Part shown: positions 27,041-35,637 of the stretch, piece after piece | Numbering within the stretch: the first letter of the stretch is position 1 | How the letters are laid out: every line of letters starts with the position of its first letter | From: Phenylobacterium sp. | Lineage (GTDB): Bacteria > Pseudomonadota > Alphaproteobacteria > Caulobacterales > Caulobacteraceae | Assembly (NCBI GenBank): GCA_018001015.1 | Contig: JAGNIV010000017.1 | Span: forward strand, 1 to 64,000 | Direction of reading: 5' to 3' | DNA: 64,000 nt | Translations under genes and position numbers: made by a program | The notes under the pieces: generated by a model | The model's input: only the letters and a program-made list of their open reading frames with translations | Database searches by the model: none | What the model was told of the DNA's origin: nothing

Positions 27041-28342
27041 CTACGCCCTCCCGATGGAGGCGTACTTGAACCCCCTCGAGCGCAGGTCCTCGGGCTTGTA
27101 GATATTGCGCAGGTCCACCAGGGTCGGGGTCTTCATCAGCAGCTTGATCCGGTCGAGATCGAGCGCCCGGAACTGATCCCATTCGGTGATGATCACCAGC
27201 ACGTCGGCGCCGGCGGCGGCTTCATAGGCGTCGGCCTTGAAGTCCACATCCTTCAGCATGTGCTTGGCCTCTTCCCCCTCGGGGTCGAAGGCCTGGATCT
27301 TCGCGCCCAGCTTCTGGAGGGCGGGCAGGATGTCGAGGGCGGGCGCATCGCGCATGTCGTCGGTGTTGGGCTTGAAGGTCAGGCCGAGCACGCCGACCGT
27401 CTTGCCGGCCAGGTCACCCTCGACGGCCGTGGCCACCTTGGCGGACATGGCCTTCTTGCGGGCGTCGTTGATCGCCACCGTGGTCTCGATCAGCCGCACG
27501 GGGCTGCCGGCGTCGGTGGCGGTGCGCACCAGGGCCAGGGTGTCCTTCGGGAAGCAGGAGCCGCCGTAGCCGGGACCGGCGTTGAGGAACTTGCCGCCGA
27601 TCCGCTTGTCCAGGCCAATGCCCTTGGCCACCTGCTGCACGTCGGCGCCGAGCGCCTCGCAGAGGTCGGCGATCTCGTTGATGTAGGTGATCTTCAGCGC
27701 CAGGAAGGCGTTGGCGGCGTACTTGATCAGCTCACTGGTGCGGCGGCTGGTGAAGACGATCGGCGTCTCGTTCAGATAGAGCGGCCGGTAGAGCTCGGTC
27801 ATCACCGGCCGAGCGCGCTCGTCCTCCAGGCCCACCACCACCCGGTCGGGACGCTTGAAGTCCTCGATGGCCGCGCCCTCGCGCAGGAACTCCGGATTGG
27901 AGACCACGGCGAACTGGGCGTCGGGGCGCCTGGCCTTGATGATGCGCTCGATCTCGTCGCCGGTGCCCACCGGCACGGTGGACTTGGTGACGATGACGGT
28001 GAAGCCGTCCAGCAGGCCGGCGATCTCCTCGGCGGCGGCATAGACGTATGAGAGGTCGGCATGGCCGTCGCCGCGGCGCGAGGGCGTGCCGACGGCGATG
28101 AACACCGCATCGGCCTTCTTCACCGCCTCGGCGGCCTCGGTGTCGAAGGAGAGGCGCCCGGCCTTGACGTTCTGGGCCACCAGCACATCGAGGCCCGGCT
28201 CGTAGATCGGGATGCCGCCCGCCTTCAGGCGTTCGATCTTGCCGGCGTCCTTGTCGATGCAGATCACCTCATGACCGAAGTCGGCGAAGCAGGCCCCGCT
28301 CACCAGGCCCACATAGCCCGTGCCGATCATCGTGACGTGCAT
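27041..28342 (-). CDS. UDP-glucose/GDP-mannose dehydrogenase family protein (UDP-glucose 6-dehydrogenase)
   Basis: This 433-residue NAD-dependent enzyme likely oxidises UDP-glucose to UDP-glucuronate. The N-terminal Rossmann motif is 'MIGTGYVGLVSGACFADFGH', and the catalytic-Cys motif 'GPGYGGSCFPKD' lies near 255-266. The C-terminal UDP-binding domain carries 'GLTFKPNTDDMRDAPALDIL'. UDP-glucose from galU would be its substrate. GDP-mannose dehydrogenases are a related alternative, but sequence and context favour UDP-glucose. Confidence 0.93.
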   Translation of the reverse strand: MHVTMIGTGYVGLVSGACFADFGHEVICIDKDAGKIERLKAGGIPIYEPGLDVLVAQNVKAGRLSFDTEAAEAVKKADAVFIAVGTPSRRGDGHADLSYVYAAAEEIAGLLDGFTVIVTKSTVPVGTGDEIERIIKARRPDAQFAVVSNPEFLREGAAIEDFKRPDRVVVGLEDERARPVMTELYRPLYLNETPIVFTSRRTSELIKYAANAFLALKITYINEIADLCEALGADVQQVAKGIGLDKRIGGKFLNAGPGYGGSCFPKDTLALVRTATDAGSPVRLIETTVAINDARKKAMSAKVATAVEGDLAGKTVGVLGLTFKPNTDDMRDAPALDILPALQKLGAKIQAFDPEGEEAKHMLKDVDFKADAYEAAAGADVLVIITEWDQFRALDLDRIKLLMKTPTLVDLRNIYKPEDLRSRGFKYASIGRA

Positions 28343-28421
28343 CTTCTATCCCCGAGTTCGTGCTGGCCCTGCGTCAGGCCGGTACATGTGTTTGCAGCGC
28401 AGCAAAAGCGGCGCCGTACGA

Positions 28422-29921
28422 TCAGACTTCCTGGTTGTAGGCGCCGACCTGGGGCCGCTTGGCGAGCCGCGGCTTCACCTCTTCGCGGAACAGGGCGCGC
28501 ATGTCGGCGTCCGACTGGGTACTCTCCACCACCACCACGATCTCAGGCTTGTTGGAGGAGGCCCGCACCAGGACCCAGGAGCCGTCTTCCAACGCCACGC
28601 GGACGCCGTTGACGGTGATGACCTCCACGATCTTGCGGCCCAGGATCGTGCCGCCGGCCTTGGCCAGGGCCTCGTACTCGGCGACGACATCGTCCACGAC
28701 GCCGTACTTCACCTCGTCGCCGCAGTGGGGCGACATGGTGAGCGAGGTGTAGGCGATCGGCAGGGCGTCCTTCAGCTGCGAGAGCTTCTTGTCCGCGTTG
28801 CGGTCCATCATCGCCAGGATCGCGGCGGCCGCCGTCAGGCCGCAGTCATAGCCCCAGCCCAAGGGGGCGTTGAAGAAGAAGTGACCGCTCTTCTCAAAAC
28901 CGGCGAGCGCGCCCAGTTCGGCGGTCTTGCGCTTGATGTAGGAGTGGCCGGTCTTCCAGTAGACGGTCTTGGCGCCGTTGGCGGCCAGCACCGGGTCGGT
29001 GGCGTAGAGTCCGGTGGACTTCACGTCGACCACGAAGGTGGCGTTCTTGTGCAGGACCGACAGGTCGCGAGCCAGCATCAGGCCGATCTTGTCGGCGAAG
29101 ATCTCCTCGCCGGTGTCGTCCACCACGCCGCAGCGGTCGCCGTCGCCGTCGAAGCCCAGGGCGAGGTCCGCGCCATGCTCGCGCACCGCCTTGGCCATCT
29201 CCTGCAGCATCTCGTGGTCTTCAGGGTTGGGGTTGTAGCGCGGGAAGGTCCAGTCGAGCTCGCAGTCCATCTCGATGACCTCGACGCCCATCCGGCGCAG
29301 GGCCTCGGGGGCGAAGGCGCCGGCGGTGCCGTTGCCGCAGGCGCAGACCACCTTCAACGGCCGCTTCACCGCCACGCGGGCGACGATGTCGGCGACATAG
29401 CGTTCCGAAACGCCGGAGACATGGCTGAGCGAGCCGCCGGGCCGCATCTTGCCCTCGCCGCCCAGGACGATCTCCTTGAGTCGACCCATCTCGACGGGAC
29501 CGAAGGTCAGCGGGCGCTGCGCACCCATCTTCACGCCGGTCCAGCCGTTCTCGTTGTGACTGGCCGTGACCATGGCCACGCAGGGGGCGTCCAGGTCGAA
29601 TTGGGCGAAGTAGGCGATGGGCGACAGGGCCAGGCCGATGTCCAGCACCTCGCAGCCGGCGGCCAGCAGGCCCACGGTCAGGGCCTGTTTCACATTGATG
29701 GAGTAGGAGCGGAAGTCGTGGCCGATGACGATCTTGGTCTGGCCCAGCTCCTGGATATAGGTCCCCAGGCCCAGCCCCAGGGCCTCGATGCCCAGCAGGT
29801 TGATGTCGGGCCCCAAAAGCCAGCGCGCGTCGTATTCCCGGAAGCCGGTGGCCTTCACCAGCGGATAGATTTCATAGTCGAGGGTGTTGGGGACGAGGTC
29901 GTCGCGCGGAACGGGAAGCAT
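28422..29921 (-). CDS. Phosphomannomutase/phosphoglucomutase
   Basis: This 499-residue alpha-D-phosphohexomutase (AlgC/ManB type) interconverts hexose-6-P and hexose-1-P for sugar-nucleotide synthesis. The phosphoserine loop 'MVTASHNENGWTGVKMG' is near 137-153, the metal loop 'GFDGDGDRCGV' near 260-270, and the C-terminal phosphate loop 'RASSNKPEIVVVVEST' near 467-482. The start MLPVPRDDLV at 29921 follows family length; the 43-residue extension is not homologous. It follows kdsD on the same strand after 97 nt. Confidence 0.93.
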   Translation of the reverse strand: MLPVPRDDLVPNTLDYEIYPLVKATGFREYDARWLLGPDINLLGIEALGLGLGTYIQELGQTKIVIGHDFRSYSINVKQALTVGLLAAGCEVLDIGLALSPIAYFAQFDLDAPCVAMVTASHNENGWTGVKMGAQRPLTFGPVEMGRLKEIVLGGEGKMRPGGSLSHVSGVSERYVADIVARVAVKRPLKVVCACGNGTAGAFAPEALRRMGVEVIEMDCELDWTFPRYNPNPEDHEMLQEMAKAVREHGADLALGFDGDGDRCGVVDDTGEEIFADKIGLMLARDLSVLHKNATFVVDVKSTGLYATDPVLAANGAKTVYWKTGHSYIKRKTAELGALAGFEKSGHFFFNAPLGWGYDCGLTAAAAILAMMDRNADKKLSQLKDALPIAYTSLTMSPHCGDEVKYGVVDDVVAEYEALAKAGGTILGRKIVEVITVNGVRVALEDGSWVLVRASSNKPEIVVVVESTQSDADMRALFREEVKPRLAKRPQVGAYNQEV

Positions 29922-30018
29922 CAGGACTCCATCGTATGTCTTCGGCAGGGTTCTTAGAGGTCTTGAGACCTTAAGACCATGCGAACGCGAGCCTTGAACT
30001 TGTGTTTCGTGACGATTG

Positions 30019-30981
30019 CTAGACGCCCGCGCGCACCAGGTCGTGAACACGCAAGATTCCGACCGGCTTCGCGCCGTCCACCACGAACAGCACGGTGACC
30101 ATCGGCAGTGGGTCGCTCATCAGGGCCAGCGCCTCGCCGGCCAGCATGCCGGGGGGCGCGGTCTTCTTGGGGCCCGACGTCATGACCTCGCCGGCGGTGT
30201 GCGCCATCAGGCCGTCGATGTGGCGGCGCAGGTCGCCGTCGGTGATCACGCCTTGCAGGGCGCCGTCCGGGCCGGTGACGCCGACGATGCCGAAGGCCTT
30301 TTCCGTCATCACCAGCAGGGTCTGGGCCATCGGGGTCTGGAGCGACACGAGGGGCAGTTCGTCGGCCCCGTGCATCAGGTCGCCCACCGTCTGCAGCATG
30401 GCGCCCAACTTGCCGCCGGGGTGGAAGGTCTTGAAGTCCTTGGCCGTGAAGCCGCGCCGCTCCAGCAGTGCGACGGCCAGGGCGTCGCCCAGCGCGATCT
30501 GCAGGGTGGTGGAGGTGGTGGGCGCCTTGACCTCGGCGGTGGCCTCTGCGGCGTCGGCCAACTGCAGCACCACGTCCGCGGCCTTGCCCAGGGCGCTCTG
30601 CGGGTCAGCCGTCAGGGCGATCAGCGGGATGTGGAAGCGCCGCGAATAGGCCAGGACGTCGGCCAGCTCCTTCACCTCCCCGGACTTGGAAAGGCAGAGC
30701 ACCACGTCGCCCTCGGCGATCATGCCGAGATCCCCGTGGCTGGCCTCGTTGGCATGGACGAAGAAGGCCGGGGCGCCGGTGGAGGCGAAGGTGGCGGCGA
30801 TCTTGCGCGCCACGTGGCCCGACTTGCCGATCCCGGAACAGACGATCTTGCCCTTGGCGGCATGGAGGATGTCCACGGCCTTGGCGAAGGGCTCCCCCAG
30901 GCCGTCAGCCTGCTGGATCAGCGCGTCGGCCTCGGCCGTCAGCACCCGGCGGCCCACGGCCACGGCGTCGAAATCGCTCAT
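30019..30981 (-). CDS. kdsD: Arabinose-5-phosphate isomerase (KpsF/GutQ family)
   Basis: This 320-residue enzyme interconverts ribulose-5-P and arabinose-5-P, the first step to Kdo of LPS. The N-terminal SIS domain (about 35-180) has 'GKIVCSGIGKSGHVARKIAATFASTG' and 'ADVVLCLSKSGEVKEL'-type motifs. Two CBS domains occupy the C-terminal 110 residues. It overlaps the upstream 81-residue gene by 4 nt (ATGA), so they are coupled. Whether it is KdsD, KpsF or GutQ cannot be decided from sequence. Confidence 0.93.
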   Translation of the reverse strand: MSDFDAVAVGRRVLTAEADALIQQADGLGEPFAKAVDILHAAKGKIVCSGIGKSGHVARKIAATFASTGAPAFFVHANEASHGDLGMIAEGDVVLCLSKSGEVKELADVLAYSRRFHIPLIALTADPQSALGKAADVVLQLADAAEATAEVKAPTTSTTLQIALGDALAVALLERRGFTAKDFKTFHPGGKLGAMLQTVGDLMHGADELPLVSLQTPMAQTLLVMTEKAFGIVGVTGPDGALQGVITDGDLRRHIDGLMAHTAGEVMTSGPKKTAPPGMLAGEALALMSDPLPMVTVLFVVDGAKPVGILRVHDLVRAGV

Positions 30982-31223
30982 TGGGTCGGGGCTATGGCTT
31001 GGCTCTGCAGGTCGGAAACCGCCTGCCGGGCCTGGTTGAGGCGCTTGTTGGAAGCTTCGGTTTCCCGCTTCATCGCCGCCTGGACAGCCGGCGTCCGTTG
31101 GGTCGGGGTGCGGCCGAACAGGCCCGGCGAGCGGTCGCCGAGCCCCTGGGGCCAGACGAGGGCCAGCGCCACCATCACGAGGGCGGCCAGGGCGATGGCG
31201 GGGAAGAACAGGCGGTCACGCAT
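30978..31223 (-). CDS. Small membrane-anchored coiled-coil protein
   Basis: This is an 81-residue protein with an N-terminal hydrophobic helix (residues 6-24, FFPAIALAALVMVALALVW), a Pro/Arg linker and a helical, probably coiled-coil C-terminus (about 47-77). I do not recognise a family. Its stop overlaps the kdsD start (ATGA), placing it first in the kdsD-phosphomannomutase operon. This suggests an envelope-related role, which is inference. Confidence 0.75.
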   Translation of the reverse strand: MRDRLFFPAIALAALVMVALALVWPQGLGDRSPGLFGRTPTQRTPAVQAAMKRETEASNKRLNQARQAVSDLQSQAIAPTQ

Positions 31224-31290
31224 GGTCGGGCCGATATAGCGGCTCCAATCGCCTCGGGCCAGCGAACCCTTGACCTCTCCCTCTCCGACC

Positions 31291-31337
31291 CCTAGGCGCT
31301 GACCGCTCCGATCGGATCGGAGCGGTCAGCGCCTAGG
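31291..31337. repeat. Perfect 47-bp palindrome between divergent genes
   Basis: Two 23-nt arms, starting CCTAGGCGCTGACCGCTCC, are perfectly inverted around a single central G. The palindrome lies in the 210-nt region between the divergent 81-residue gene and gpmA. On the plus strand it is followed by TCTTTTCC, so it could act as an intrinsic terminator or RNA hairpin, but no plus-strand gene lies upstream. Apart from the palindrome this intergenic region shows only the gpmA ribosome-binding site. Confidence 0.9.
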
Positions 31338-31433
31338 TCTTTTCCTTGGTCGCGCATTCCGGCGGCGAACCGGCGGCCGCTTCGCCTGAATGCGCGCGCG
31401 CCCGCACCCGTTGGTTTGAATGGAGGTTTCCCA

Positions 31434-32150
31434 GTGCCCACCCTGATCCTGCTGCGCCATGGCCAGAGCCGCTGGAATCTCGAAGACCGGTTCACCGGCT
31501 GGGTGGACGTGGACCTGACGCCCGAGGGCGAGGCCCAGGCGATCAAGGGTGGCGAGCTGATCAAGGCCGCCGGGATCCAGATCGACCGCGCCTTCACCTC
31601 GGTGCTGACGCGAGCCATCCGCACCTGCTGGCTGGCGCTGACGGCGGCGGGCCAGGTGTTCGTGCCGGAGACCAAGGACTGGCGGCTGAACGAGCGCCAC
31701 TACGGCGGGCTGACGGGCCTGAACAAGGCTGAGACCGCCAAGCAGCACGGCGATGAGCAGGTGAAGATCTGGCGGCGCTCCTACGACGTGCCGCCGCCGC
31801 CGCTGGCGCCCGGCGGCGAGTTCGACTTCGCCAAGGACCGCCGCTACGCCGGGGCGGTCCTGCCCGACACCGAGAGCCTGAAGACCACCCTGGATCGGGT
31901 CGAGCCCTACTGGGCCGCCGAGATCGCCCCGAAGCTGGCGGCCGGCGAGACCGTGCTGGTGGCCGCCCACGGCAACTCGCTGCGCGCCATCGTCAAGCTG
32001 CTGTACGCCCTGTCGTCCGAGGCGATCATCGACGTGGAGATCCCCACCGGCAATCCTCTGCTCATCGAGCTGGACGGCGCCCTCAAGCCGATCTCGGCCC
32101 GCTATCTGGACGAGGCCCGCGCCACCCGGCTGCCGACCTACGGGCTGTGA
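31434..32150 (+). CDS. gpmA: 2,3-bisphosphoglycerate-dependent phosphoglycerate mutase
   Basis: This is a 238-residue glycolytic enzyme interconverting 3- and 2-phosphoglycerate. The phosphohistidine motif 'LLRHGQSRWNLEDRFTGW' is at the N-terminus; 'SVLTRAIRTCW', 'NERHYGGLTGLNKAE' and 'AAHGNSLRAIVK' follow as in the family. A GTG start at 31434 is chosen because GGAGGT sits 9 nt upstream; a TTG at 31416 would include that ribosome-binding site in the coding region. Confidence 0.95.
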   Translation: MPTLILLRHGQSRWNLEDRFTGWVDVDLTPEGEAQAIKGGELIKAAGIQIDRAFTSVLTRAIRTCWLALTAAGQVFVPETKDWRLNERHYGGLTGLNKAETAKQHGDEQVKIWRRSYDVPPPPLAPGGEFDFAKDRRYAGAVLPDTESLKTTLDRVEPYWAAEIAPKLAAGETVLVAAHGNSLRAIVKLLYALSSEAIIDVEIPTGNPLLIELDGALKPISARYLDEARATRLPTYGL

Positions 32151-33670
32151 GTTCTCCTTCTCCCTCGATGGGGGGAGGGCAGGGTTGGGGGTGAACGCAG
32201 GGCGATGGGGCGAAGCGCGCTGGTTGGCGCCGGGCCTCGCCGAGTCGCTCGCGTCAACTCAGCAGACACACCCCCATCCAACCTTCCCCCATCGAGGGGG
32301 AAGGCTTTTACCGGGCAGCAACTCTCAGCGCCTGGGCGATCTGGGCGTCGGTGCGGCGCATGGCCAGCAGCAGCAGGATCGCCGCCAGGGCCGGGATCGC
32401 CGACCAGGCCTGACCGGCGGCGGCCAGGCCGGTGGCCCCGGCGATGCTGACGCCGACTCCGACCTCGGCCAGGGTGGAAAACCAGCTCGACCCTCGTCGG
32501 CGGCGGAATTCCGAGCGCTTGGCCGGGCGCTGATACCAGATGTTGATCAGGCCGTTGGCCAGGGTCGCGGCCATGCAGCCGACGGTGGCGGCCAGGCCGA
32601 CCCCGGGTTCCAGCACGATGAGGATCGCCAGGATCGGGGTCAGCAGGGCTGCGACCGGGATGAAGGCCGCTGTCAGCTTGGCCCGCCGCGCGGTGGCGAT
32701 GGGCGTCGGCGCGCAGGCGATCAGGTCCGGGGCGTCCTCCGCGGAGACGGTGATCCAGGCCAGGCTGGCGGCCACCTGCCCGGCCACGAAGGTCAGGGCC
32801 GCCGCCCCGCCCGGCAGGGCGAAGAGCGAATGGTCGCCCGCGTTTCGCACCAACAGGAAGCCCAGCGGCAACAGGTACAGCACCCGCAGCATCACCTGCG
32901 ACATCAGGGCCGCGTCGCGGCTCATCAGCCGCAGCTCCTTGCGCCTGACTGGTGAGGTCGAGGAACAGGTCCTCCAGGCTCGCGGCGCCGTCGCCGGCCT
33001 GGGCCCGCAGGTCCTCCAGCCGCCCCTCGGTGAGCAGCCGGCCATGCTGGATGATGCCGATGCGGTCGGCCATCCGCTCGGCCACCTCCAGGATGTGGGT
33101 GGTCAGGATCACCGTGGCGCCGGCCCTGGTGCGCGCGGTCAGCAGGTCCTTCACCTGGCGGGCGGCTCCGGCGTCCAGGCCGGTGAGCGGCTCGTCGAGG
33201 ATCAGCAGCTTCGGGTCATGGATCAGGGCGCCGGCCAGGGCCGTCTTCTGCTTCATCCCGCGCGAGAACCCCTCGCAGCGACGGCCACGCTCGTCCCAGA
33301 GACCCAGCATCCGCAGCAATTCCTCCGACCGCGCGCTGGCGGTCTTGGCCTCCACGCCCCAGAGTCCGGCCACGAATTCCAGGTATTCCAGAGGCGTCAG
33401 CCGGTCGTAGAGCATTGGCTCGTCGGGCGCCCAGGCGATCAGCCGCTTGGCGGCCAGGGGGTCGGCCAGCGCATCGACGCCGAACACGCTGATCGAGCCC
33501 GTGTCGGGCTTCAGCAATCCCGCCACCATCCGCAGGGTGGTGGTCTTGCCGGCTCCATTGGGACCGAGCAGGGCGTACAGCTCGCCGGAACGCACCGTCA
33601 GGCTCAGGTCGTCGACAGCGGGGGCGCGGAAGGTCTTGTTGAGGCCCCTGATCACAAGTGCGTCGGTCAC
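32138..33670 (-). CDS. ABC transporter ATP-binding protein, C-terminus altered by deletion/frame fusion
   Basis: Residues 1-240 form a complete ABC ATPase: Walker A GPNGAGKTTT near 35-44, signature FSRGMKQKTALAGAL near 133-147, Walker B LLILDEPLTGLD near 155-166 and H-loop THILE. After 'SLEDLFLDLTS' (about 246), where such proteins usually end, the frame has no stop. It reads out of frame through the permease fragment and a repeat into the 3' end of gpmA, giving about 260 low-complexity residues. The natural stop and the 5' half of the permease gene appear to be deleted. The ATPase domain looks intact, but the transporter probably does not work. Confidence 0.75.
   Translation of the reverse strand: MTDALVIRGLNKTFRAPAVDDLSLTVRSGELYALLGPNGAGKTTTLRMVAGLLKPDTGSISVFGVDALADPLAAKRLIAWAPDEPMLYDRLTPLEYLEFVAGLWGVEAKTASARSEELLRMLGLWDERGRRCEGFSRGMKQKTALAGALIHDPKLLILDEPLTGLDAGAARQVKDLLTARTRAGATVILTTHILEVAERMADRIGIIQHGRLLTEGRLEDLRAQAGDGAASLEDLFLDLTSQAQGAAADEPRRGPDVAGDAAGAVPVAAGLPVGAKRGRPFALRPAGRGGGPDLRGRAGGRQPGLDHRLRGGRPGPDRLRADAHRHRAAGQADSGLHPGRSPADPDPGDPHRAGTRGRPGRHRRLHGRDPGQRPDQHLVSAPGQALGIPPPTRVELVFHPGRGRSRRQHRRGHRPGRRRSGLVGDPGPGGDPAAAGHAPHRRPDRPGAESCCPVKAFPLDGGRLDGGVSAELTRATRRGPAPTSALRPIALRSPPTLPSPHRGRRRTHSP
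32155..32304. repeat. Family E long imperfect palindrome, copy 1
   Basis: The left arm CTCCTTCTCCCTCGATGGGG with GGTTGGGGGTG and the right arm CACCCCCATCC with CCCCATCGAGGGGGAAGG are inverted across about 150 bp. It lies between convergent gpmA and the ABC permease remnant. A related structure is at 55323-55475. Confidence 0.75.
32308..32925 (-). pseudogene. C-terminal fragment of an ABC-2 type permease
   Basis: This reading frame encodes about 205 hydrophobic residues with roughly five transmembrane helices, starting 'MSRDAALMSQVMLRVLYLLP'. The preceding in-frame residues 'RRKELRL' continue what looks like the middle of a large permease, not a start. No stop separates it from the ATPase gene and it is in a different frame. 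An AAGGAG lies 9 nt before the ATG, so a truncated product could still be made. I interpret it as the 3' half of the permease partner of the adjacent ATPase, left after an internal deletion. Confidence 0.65.
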
Positions 33671-33768
33671 GAAGCCTCTCTGGTCCAGGCCCGACTATGG
33701 GCGAGAGGCGGCGGGCGCTCAACCGCGCGGGGTTGCGGGGAGGGCGGTGGGCGCCTCACAAACCTGAC

Positions 33769-34203
33769 ATGACTGACGAAGCCCATATGCGCGCCGCGAT
33801 CGCGCTCGCCCGCACCCATCTTGGGAAAACCGGCGCTAACCCGTCCGTGGGCTGCGTGATCGTGGCCGGTGGTGACGTGGTGGGCCAGGGCGTCACCCAG
33901 GTCGGGGGCCGTCCGCACGCCGAGGAACAGGCCCTCGTTCAGGCCGGCGAGGCGGCGCGCGGCGCGACCGCCTATGTCACCCTGGAACCCTGCGGCCAGA
34001 GGTCCGCCGGAACCGCCTCCTGCTCGGAACGGCTGGTGGCGGCGGGGATCGCGCGGGTGGTCATCGCCTGCACGGACGCCTCAACCTATGCGTCCGGGCG
34101 GGGCACGGAACGGTTGCGGTCCGCCGGCCTGACGGTGGAGCTTGGCGTGCTGCAAACCGAAGCCGCGGGACTTTATGTCGGCTACGAGCCGCCCAAGGCT
34201 TAG
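33769..34203 (+). CDS. Stand-alone RibD-type/cytidine deaminase-like zinc deaminase
   Basis: This 144-residue protein has the zinc-dependent deaminase fold. The family opening 'HMRAAIALARTHLGKTGANPSVGCVIV' is that of the riboflavin deaminase (RibD) N-domain. Zinc and catalytic motifs are HAEEQAL (His and Glu) and EPCGQRSAGTASC (two Cys). The RibD reductase domain is absent, and no riboflavin genes adjoin. It may be a RibD-like paralogue acting on another pyrimidine or related amine. The ATG at 33769 is chosen by homology. Confidence 0.85.
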   Translation: MTDEAHMRAAIALARTHLGKTGANPSVGCVIVAGGDVVGQGVTQVGGRPHAEEQALVQAGEAARGATAYVTLEPCGQRSAGTASCSERLVAAGIARVVIACTDASTYASGRGTERLRSAGLTVELGVLQTEAAGLYVGYEPPKA

Positions 34204-34299
34204 CGATTCTTCACCGTGTTTTCGCTAAGTCGCGGAAACAGCGTGTTAATTCCGACACCCTAATCTGGGGATAGTAAGTTCACGGTCCCCCAGCCTCCC

Positions 34300-35559
34300 A
34301 TGTCGCTTCAAACTGCAACCATCCAGGATCTCCAAGCCCTCACCCAGGCTGAGGTCGATCTGATCTGCGCCAAGCATGACCGGCTCTGGACCTCCAAGCC
34401 GGGCGGGGCCCGGGCGGTGTTCGCCTGGAAGAATCTCACCGGTCTGGACCTGCGCGGGCGCAATCTGTGCGACGGCGACTTCACCGGCGCGATCCTCTCT
34501 GACTGCCAACTTCAGGGCACCCGCCTGGACCATGCCAACCTGTTCGGCGCGGACCTGCAGAACGCCAATCTCACCGATGCTTCCATGCGGCGGGCCGATC
34601 TGCGGGGCGCCTGCCTGCGCAACGCCAACCTTACCGGCGCGGACCTCTTTGAGTGCGACCTGCGCGAGGGCTCGATCGCCTCCGTGGACCGTGTCCACGG
34701 CCTGAAGGTCATGGAGCACCAGAACCGGGTGGGCGAGATGCAGGGCGCCATCCTGGCGGGCGCCAACCTGGAACGATCACGCCTGTCGGGGGTGATGGCC
34801 GTGCGGGCCGACTTCACCGACGCGGTGCTCAAGGACGCCAAGCTGATCCGGGCCAACCTCAAGCAATGCACCCTGACCGGCGCAAACCTGGCCGGGGCGG
34901 ACCTCTCCGGCGCGGATCTGGCGGGCGCGGATCTGCGCGACTGCATTCTGGTGGGCGCCAAGACCCTCTCCTGGAACGTCAGCCAGGCCGACATGCGCGG
35001 CGCGCTCACCGATCAGCCCTCGGGCAAGGCGGTTTCCGACCTGCCGTACAAGACCATGATCCGAGACCATGCCCGCTGGTGCGAAACCGGTGGGGCCGAG
35101 GGGTCGCCCAGCGTGTTCGACCATGCTGACCTGCGCGCGCTGGAGACGGTGCGCGGCTTCAACCTGACGGCGCTCTCGGCCAAGGGAGCGGTATTCTACG
35201 GCCTGGACATGGAGGGGGTTCAGCTTCAGGGCGCGAACCTGGAGGGCGCGGACCTGCGGGCCTGCAACCTGCGCCGCGCCGATCTGCGGGGCGCGCGGAT
35301 GACAGGCGCCAAGCTCGCCAGCGCTGACCTGCGCGACGCTCAGATGGGGCCGCTGTTGCTGGGGGGCGACCGCATCCTGCCCTGCAATCTCACCGGCGCC
35401 AGCCTGAAGAACGCCGACCTCGCGCGGGCCGACCTGCGCCACGTGCTGCTGATCGAGGCCGATCTGAGTCGCGCCAACTTCACCAACGCCCAGCTGCGCC
35501 AGGCCAATTTCACCGGCGCCCAGAAGTGGGGTGCGCGGGGCCTGGGCGAGACGATCTGA
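34300..35559 (+). CDS. Pentapeptide repeat protein (first of tandem pair)
   Basis: This 419-residue protein is made mostly of A(D/N)Lxx repeats that fold as a right-handed quadrilateral beta helix. A short N-terminal helical region (about 1-50; 'LTQAEVDLICAKHDRL') precedes repeat block 1 (about 50-240). A non-repeat insert follows (about 250-285) with 'HARWCETGGAEGSPSVFDHADL', then repeat block 2 (about 295-410). No DNA-gyrase-protection or toxin domain is seen. It has no signal peptide, so it is probably cytosolic. The next gene is a paralogue with the same architecture; function is unknown. Confidence 0.85.
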   Translation: MSLQTATIQDLQALTQAEVDLICAKHDRLWTSKPGGARAVFAWKNLTGLDLRGRNLCDGDFTGAILSDCQLQGTRLDHANLFGADLQNANLTDASMRRADLRGACLRNANLTGADLFECDLREGSIASVDRVHGLKVMEHQNRVGEMQGAILAGANLERSRLSGVMAVRADFTDAVLKDAKLIRANLKQCTLTGANLAGADLSGADLAGADLRDCILVGAKTLSWNVSQADMRGALTDQPSGKAVSDLPYKTMIRDHARWCETGGAEGSPSVFDHADLRALETVRGFNLTALSAKGAVFYGLDMEGVQLQGANLEGADLRACNLRRADLRGARMTGAKLASADLRDAQMGPLLLGGDRILPCNLTGASLKNADLARADLRHVLLIEADLSRANFTNAQLRQANFTGAQKWGARGLGETI

Positions 35560-35637
35560 AGACTTCGCTTAACGGTTCGGTTGCATCTGGGGTCTAGAAA
35601 ACCCTGAAGATCGCCGTTCGCCAAAAGTCCAGACGCC

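Noticed and set aside
28061..28612. CRISPR-like or coding content in the ugd-phosphomannomutase gap
   Set aside because: The 79-nt gap has no repeats, and the frame crossing it is antisense to both genes.
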